Assembly (NCBI GenBank): GCA_002309255.1
Contig: DBXI01000036.1
Coordinates: forward strand, 1 to 16,713
Reading direction: 5' to 3'
Length of the DNA stretch: 16,713 nucleotides
Origin: Bacteroidales bacterium UBA1216
GTDB taxonomy: Bacteria; Bacteroidota; Bacteroidia; Bacteroidales; Paludibacteraceae
Shown here: piece by piece, positions 15,301-16,713 of the stretch
How positions within the stretch are numbered: position 1 is the stretch's first letter
Layout of the letters: each line of letters begins with the position of its first letter
Program-made: the position numbers and the translations under genes
The notes under the pieces: model-generated
The model's database searches: none
Seen by the model: the letters and a program-made list of their open reading frames with translations, nothing else
Told to the model about the DNA's origin: nothing

Positions 15301-16510
15301 AGTCCGAAGGCACAAGCGCATTCACCGTCACTGCCGGCAGCGTCTCCGGCTCAGGTGCTGCATTACACGGCGACTGATGGTTCTTCCAGTACGTCACCTC
15401 GTAGATATACGCGCCGGGGTTCTGGTAGTAGATGTTCGACTCATACTCAAAGCCGTTCTCTATCCACGCCTCGTAACCGCCGCGATACACCCAGCAATAT
15501 ATGTCGCCTGCCTGACACTCCCAGCTGAACGTGCCGTCGTTCTGCAACTGAACAGGCTTGGCGGCAACATAGCCGTTGTCGTTGGGCGCATAATCCAACT
15601 GGATAACGTACCATCCGGGGAAGCCCGGCACGTCAGACATCAGCGGGCAGGCATCAGCATCCGCCGCCCAGTTGTTGAACTCGCCCGTGAACACGATCGG
15701 GTTGCATACTGTTGCCTCGCCGCTGAACGTGAGGCACACAACCACGCTGTTCTCCACGTCATAACCTAAATTCGCCAGGTCGGCTGCGGTAGGTGTGTTG
15801 TGATGAACGGGCACCTGCAGCTTGACCGCACGACCGGCCCGGTTTTCGTCCGACGGGCTCACCTGAGGCAGGATACCTACCGAGCTCCAGTTCTGCTGGA
15901 TGTCGATACCTATACCGAACTCATCAGCGTTCCAGTCGGCAGGGATCAACGAGCGGTTGATGCGGATCTCGAACTTGCCGTCCACATACTGGCTGGCGCA
16001 ATCTTGCAGCGCACCCTCGCATACAATCGCGCCCCAGCAGTCAGAATAGTCGTGAGCTACGCTCGGATCAGTCCAGTTCCAGCCATCGCCCCCTACTTCA
16101 CCCCACCATTTGAACACGCCGGGGGAGTACGACATAGGTTCTCCGGAGTTGAACAACGAGCCCTCCAACATGACATCGATGTTGGCATCGGTGAAGATGT
16201 CACCATAGCCACCTGTCTGGTCGCTGTTGTCGGAGTTAAAGTACACATGGAAGGGTACCCAATCCAGTTCGGGCAGATCATCCATGTTAGGCTCTACCAG
16301 CAGGTTGACGTACGTCTCGTCGGCATACACCTTCATGCTCTTCAAGCCTTTTAATGCTGCATCCGAAGGACAAATAGCCTCCGACACATACTCCGCGGGC
16401 AGATTGTCCCACTCTGCAATACTGCCATCCGTCACACTGACGGCCGAACCGTAGGTCAAACCTACGATCGACATAACGGCACACAATAGTGTTAAGATTC
16501 TGTGTTTCAT
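9320..16510 (-). CDS. Giant secreted multidomain protein (FN3-like supermodules, B-repeats, T9SS-like tail), probable adhesin or glycan binder
   Basis: I do not recognise a named family for the whole 2396-residue protein. It begins with a signal peptide (about 1-22, ending near YGSA). Residues 25-235 resemble CBM9/DOMON-like beta domains (DGSIAEWDNLP, then KSMKVYADETYVNLLVEP). A segment with GEFNNW (276-281) recalls CBM48/CBM20-type folds. From about 390, beta-sandwich domains alternate with FN3-like domains, forming clear supermodules at 985-1261, 1262-1537 and 1538-1815. Residues 1916-2352 hold six B-repeat-like units, two of them with exact GWSDGV plus close variants. The end (2370-2396, with KFIRDSHIYILRDGKIY) resembles a short Bacteroidota C-terminal secretion tail. 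No catalytic motif was found. Start: ATG at 16510 behind a consensus promoter, with no Shine-Dalgarno. It is separate from the polysaccharide operon. Surface location is likely; adhesion or glycan binding is inference. Confidence 0.9.
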   Translation of the reverse strand: MKHRILTLLCAVMSIVGLTYGSAVSVTDGSIAEWDNLPAEYVSEAICPSDAALKGLKSMKVYADETYVNLLVEPNMDDLPELDWVPFHVYFNSDNSDQTGGYGDIFTDANIDVMLEGSLFNSGEPMSYSPGVFKWWGEVGGDGWNWTDPSVAHDYSDCWGAIVCEGALQDCASQYVDGKFEIRINRSLIPADWNADEFGIGIDIQQNWSSVGILPQVSPSDENRAGRAVKLQVPVHHNTPTAADLANLGYDVENSVVVCLTFSGEATVCNPIVFTGEFNNWAADADACPLMSDVPGFPGWYVIQLDYAPNDNGYVAAKPVQLQNDGTFSWECQAGDIYCWVYRGGYEAWIENGFEYESNIYYQNPGAYIYEVTYWKNHQSPCNAAPEPETLPAVTVNALVPSDCGMDVSNGMWICWWGDDYDNRQYQAMTALEDRHFTATFEPGAMQYNFFLLNAPTTDVEGMHRTWESTNLTDETYCCEVGFSVETYHGLSRLSDCSAPDHNYRPLNLVATPLGGDSVRFEWDMPIIVDGFGLVALYPDGNGKGIGGDITHDGQHYTCVAHTSDGAEREYASWAVSVYMNNKEYYFGADGNGFTVEGNDYIPSKLTVQDNGDNTYTFAWEGNEGIDHFHIYITSQNTWQLVVDEQVNGRTFTTYLEPNAWYVYTISSRDADDHEYGSAYADFNANQLDPRDISIYVYIPQIADFASASGYTLQWNSEGFDNTNTAELISESKNWYRADLPGLTKEYIRVGVMNNETGVTLNYAYRISETTYMAINKTREGEQQLFTTGQDYYPLDCMPFNITVDTLSGLAVLSFETVDQTNYAIIVRDTAGNYVWGTYSSWMSDWNNRVELPVSNPEEQTFLWEIGVTDVYGGSWSNMYVYGSFTAPPSPFLARDMAVEYDGNGITTVTWTPFSHERINYAYLEILNADGSLLCDANTYTSSGKAVLNFMPDCSGTYTANLWCYDRNYNTLGKSTAVMEIAPVEEREFVVRLLVQPSGNSYFGAEELTLYHYLPNYNYETFTAAREDDGWYTFRWLSTDPAARVGLTDYYRDGRVVTEGSCLEYTSNLHVADCDTRLLDYTPVNLKAEVDAPKVTLSWQAQDKADEYYVSVLINGEGEYYTRYANDTSVVFYIPMDESTTFTWRVQPIVDYNRVNQVAEGEAFEMPATPFKPQNIRATANGNGTYTISWEPIAGDQVDHFTYYLSYNYNYYYDIWTESDTSAVTALLPYAGTYYVEVAPRTANGDLLGVGTFNFEVPAEAEERTITTRVLIQPNEMIADTAGVINLYRHNADSEYEVVEAQAEGNGWYTYTWTTTDPAIRVSVDGSYDNAVLVNQDICLEYQGELRVVNCNAQRKNYKPFNLNATIGTGKAILTWETQDAPAEFYVEIMRDDMVWDSRWIDGSEREYVYRQTNTDSLAFTWTVRSYKNGWAGEASQGEEFILPPSPFIPQNLQATDNGNGTFTITWDPIELEEVGSYRVAVYTSAGTWVNDDMVDSTLFVTGIIPQVGQCTYEISTLDRDGNWLASASDTFNVVAAEMHEITVRVLIHPDSRLDTIGGVWFRTYDYKRRIWLRVPAIAEGNNWYTYTFETTDYALNFGLYNGSGVYQITSDTCLEYTTYLNAGDCDAVAHDFRVLPQSLQAESVPGRVDFSWNSIDQSERYVISLYTDAACENSMFNIYVQGTSYSYLVPEAMDSMTIWWSVLSSDLYWEQRTIAPEPVMLIKSPVEISDLKTLTKDTLTFNMFWSSNTTKALYEINVFCDGYLVKNDVVSDTSYVFTALMNGYFHWQVRPIDPTDLSPIGEWRTATREYRVTNAPELITNLSNTVDGRTVTFAWEAKTTYVWAQVYRQSDSIAGSYQLMVEELAVGNTFEYEAEEDGLYILQLLPMIEYSEGNLTQLPLNFVNAAQVFTSETFFISLNATEGGYIWPGDMSGNYPAGYSINVYAHPDEHYRFIGWSDGVESYNRTITVNSNLTLIAQFERMVARPVTVNATDGGWLYLPDTKDTVKTYTRDMELYDYINVEAIADEGYVFYMWSDSLTYAWRYIYGDDDTAYTAIFLPAVKLTITPSNAGWVEIEGAYFDHDSKTNTYTVRQGAEIKLTAVPNSNCRFLGWSDGVQTMQRIVIVTEDMTITPLFERLVVDLPKYEVRVSAEEGGSCSLSGQYYEGDQLLLSAEALNGYEFLGWSDGVTDNPRTLVVSQDTVIVALFKQLRYTVTILAGEGGKVTLGNDTIPQDSISAEFVYGEYVNFAAIADEHHHLATWSDEYTSKQRQWYVTGDITFTAQFELDKYLITFVNEDGSFIEAKQWAYGLTPECSLTPVKEATTEYTYEFIGWTPEIAPVTEDAVYTATYQENFIGGLENNAADNAADVRKFIRDSHIYILRDGKIYTETGVRVE
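9455..10765 (-). repeat. Six divergent InlB-type B-repeats
   Basis: Residues 1916-2352 hold six consecutive units of about 65-80 residues. Each has a Trp-containing hairpin: GWSDG at 1956, MWSDS at 2034, GWSDG at 2112, GWSDG at 2184, TWSDE at 2261 and GWTPE at 2333. Each also ends in a phrase like 'F or Y-x-A-x-F or Y'. The first five look like the divergent Bacterial_repeat type (PF18998-like); the last is closer to Flg_new (PF09479-like). Family names are from memory. Confidence 0.75.
11066..13558 (-). repeat. Three tandem protein supermodules of about 277 residues
   Basis: Module starts are at residues 985, 1262 and 1538, so the period is 277 then 276 residues (DNA 12728-13558, 11900-12727 and 11066-11899). 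In the first two, one cysteine-containing beta-sandwich precedes two FN3-like domains. The third starts the same way but its FN3 part is more diverged. Matching landmarks are R-L-L/I-Q/H-P, GWYT or NWYT, TTD or STD, CLEY and a second Cys. Related but weaker copies occur at about 390-509 and 692-800. DNA identity is low, so these are old duplications. Confidence 0.8.
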
Positions 16511-16557
16511 GTATTTAAAGTTTTGGTTAGTGTATTGTCTTTACGGTCTCGCTCAAC

Positions 16558-16572
16558 GCGGGATAAACCCGC
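16558..16572 (-). other. Small hairpin in the 5' leader of the giant gene
   Basis: GCGGG and CCCGC pair around a 5-base loop, forming a 5-bp GC-only stem about 50 nt before the start codon. It lies inside the predicted leader. It may affect mRNA stability or translation, but nothing shows a riboswitch. Confidence 0.35.
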
Positions 16573-16588
16573 CCCACAAATGTGTGCA

Positions 16589-16620
16589 CAAAGATACGAA
16601 AAATAATTGATATTTCCAAA
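16589..16620 (-). promoter_or_regulatory. Bacteroidota-type promoter of the giant secreted protein gene
   Basis: On the minus strand TTTG (16620-16617) is followed by exactly 20 bases and TATCTTTG (16596-16589), a full match to TAnnTTTG. Transcription should start near 16583, giving a leader of about 72 nt that ends in an AT-rich stretch without a Shine-Dalgarno sequence. Confidence 0.82.
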
Positions 16621-16628
16621 TCTTTCGC

Positions 16629-16660
16629 AAAAAAAAGTGCAGTTTTCCGCACTTTTCTTT
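16629..16660 (-). terminator. Rho-independent terminator of an upstream minus-strand unit, possibly bidirectional
   Basis: AAAAGTGC (16633-16640) and GCACTTTT (16649-16656) form an 8-bp stem with an 8-base loop. On the minus strand the stem runs straight into a T-run of eight, as in a classic intrinsic terminator. On the plus strand it is followed by TTTTCTTTC, so it could also work in that direction. Just upstream on the minus strand a frame reads ESYDATKRLY then TGA (16683-16681), which could be the end of a gene outside the window, but ten codons are too few to say. Confidence 0.65.
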
Positions 16661-16713
16661 CAAATTCAACGAATCGGCCTTCAGTACAGCCTTTTCGTTG
16701 CGTCGTACGACTC
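16661..16713. other. Right edge: inverted repeat and short palindrome, no gene recognised
   Basis: CAACGAA (16667-16673) and TTCGTTG (16694-16700) can pair, with a 3-bp GGC/GCC inner stem. A perfect 10-base palindrome GTCGTACGAC lies at 16702-16711. Together with the terminator next to it, this could be the 3' end of a structured RNA or of a gene outside the window. Confidence 0.35.

Noticed and set aside
16511..16588. Riboswitch in the leader of the giant gene
   Set aside because: The leader of about 72 nt holds only one 5-bp hairpin and no recognisable aptamer.

Overview
The window suggests a Bacteroidales-type member of the Bacteroidota. Two stretches match the Bacteroidota promoter (TTTG, 20 bases, TAnnTTTG). 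Most starts have no clear Shine-Dalgarno sequence, the polysaccharide-export proteins are of the short Bacteroidales form, and the largest protein is a secreted FN3/B-repeat protein whose tail resembles a type IX secretion signal. I cannot name the species. All recognised genes lie on the minus strand, so transcription runs from high to low coordinates.

Right part (16713 to 9320): a terminator-like hairpin and a promoter lead into one 2396-residue secreted protein. It has a signal peptide, N-terminal carbohydrate-binding-like beta domains, at least three tandem supermodules of about 277 residues, six C-terminal B-repeat-like units and a short T9SS-like tail. It is probably a surface adhesin or glycan-binding protein and forms its own transcription unit. 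It is followed by a perfect 15-bp hairpin.

Left part (9205 to 1): a second promoter precedes what looks like one tightly packed operon. In order it encodes an MMPL/RND-type exporter with a large periplasmic insert, a WlbA/WbpB-like UDP-N-acetylglucosaminuronate 3-dehydrogenase, two paralogous outer-membrane polysaccharide export (OPX) lipoproteins, a Wzc-like tyrosine autokinase/chain-length regulator, and the first 141 residues of release factor 1 (prfA). Junctions are 1 nt, an ATGA overlap, 1 nt, 14 nt and 32 nt.

The operon would supply export and length control for a surface polysaccharide or glycolipid, plus one step of a 2,3-diamino-uronic-acid sugar pathway. No glycosyltransferase, flippase or polymerase gene is present, so the rest of the pathway must lie elsewhere. 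The most unusual points are the exporter partnered with this machinery, the kinase with tyrosine repeats at both cytoplasmic ends, an in-frame 9-bp minisatellite in the exporter, the exporter's non-ATG start, and the modular giant protein. There is no gene-free stretch over 300 bases, and I saw no tRNA, rRNA, CRISPR array or insertion sequence.
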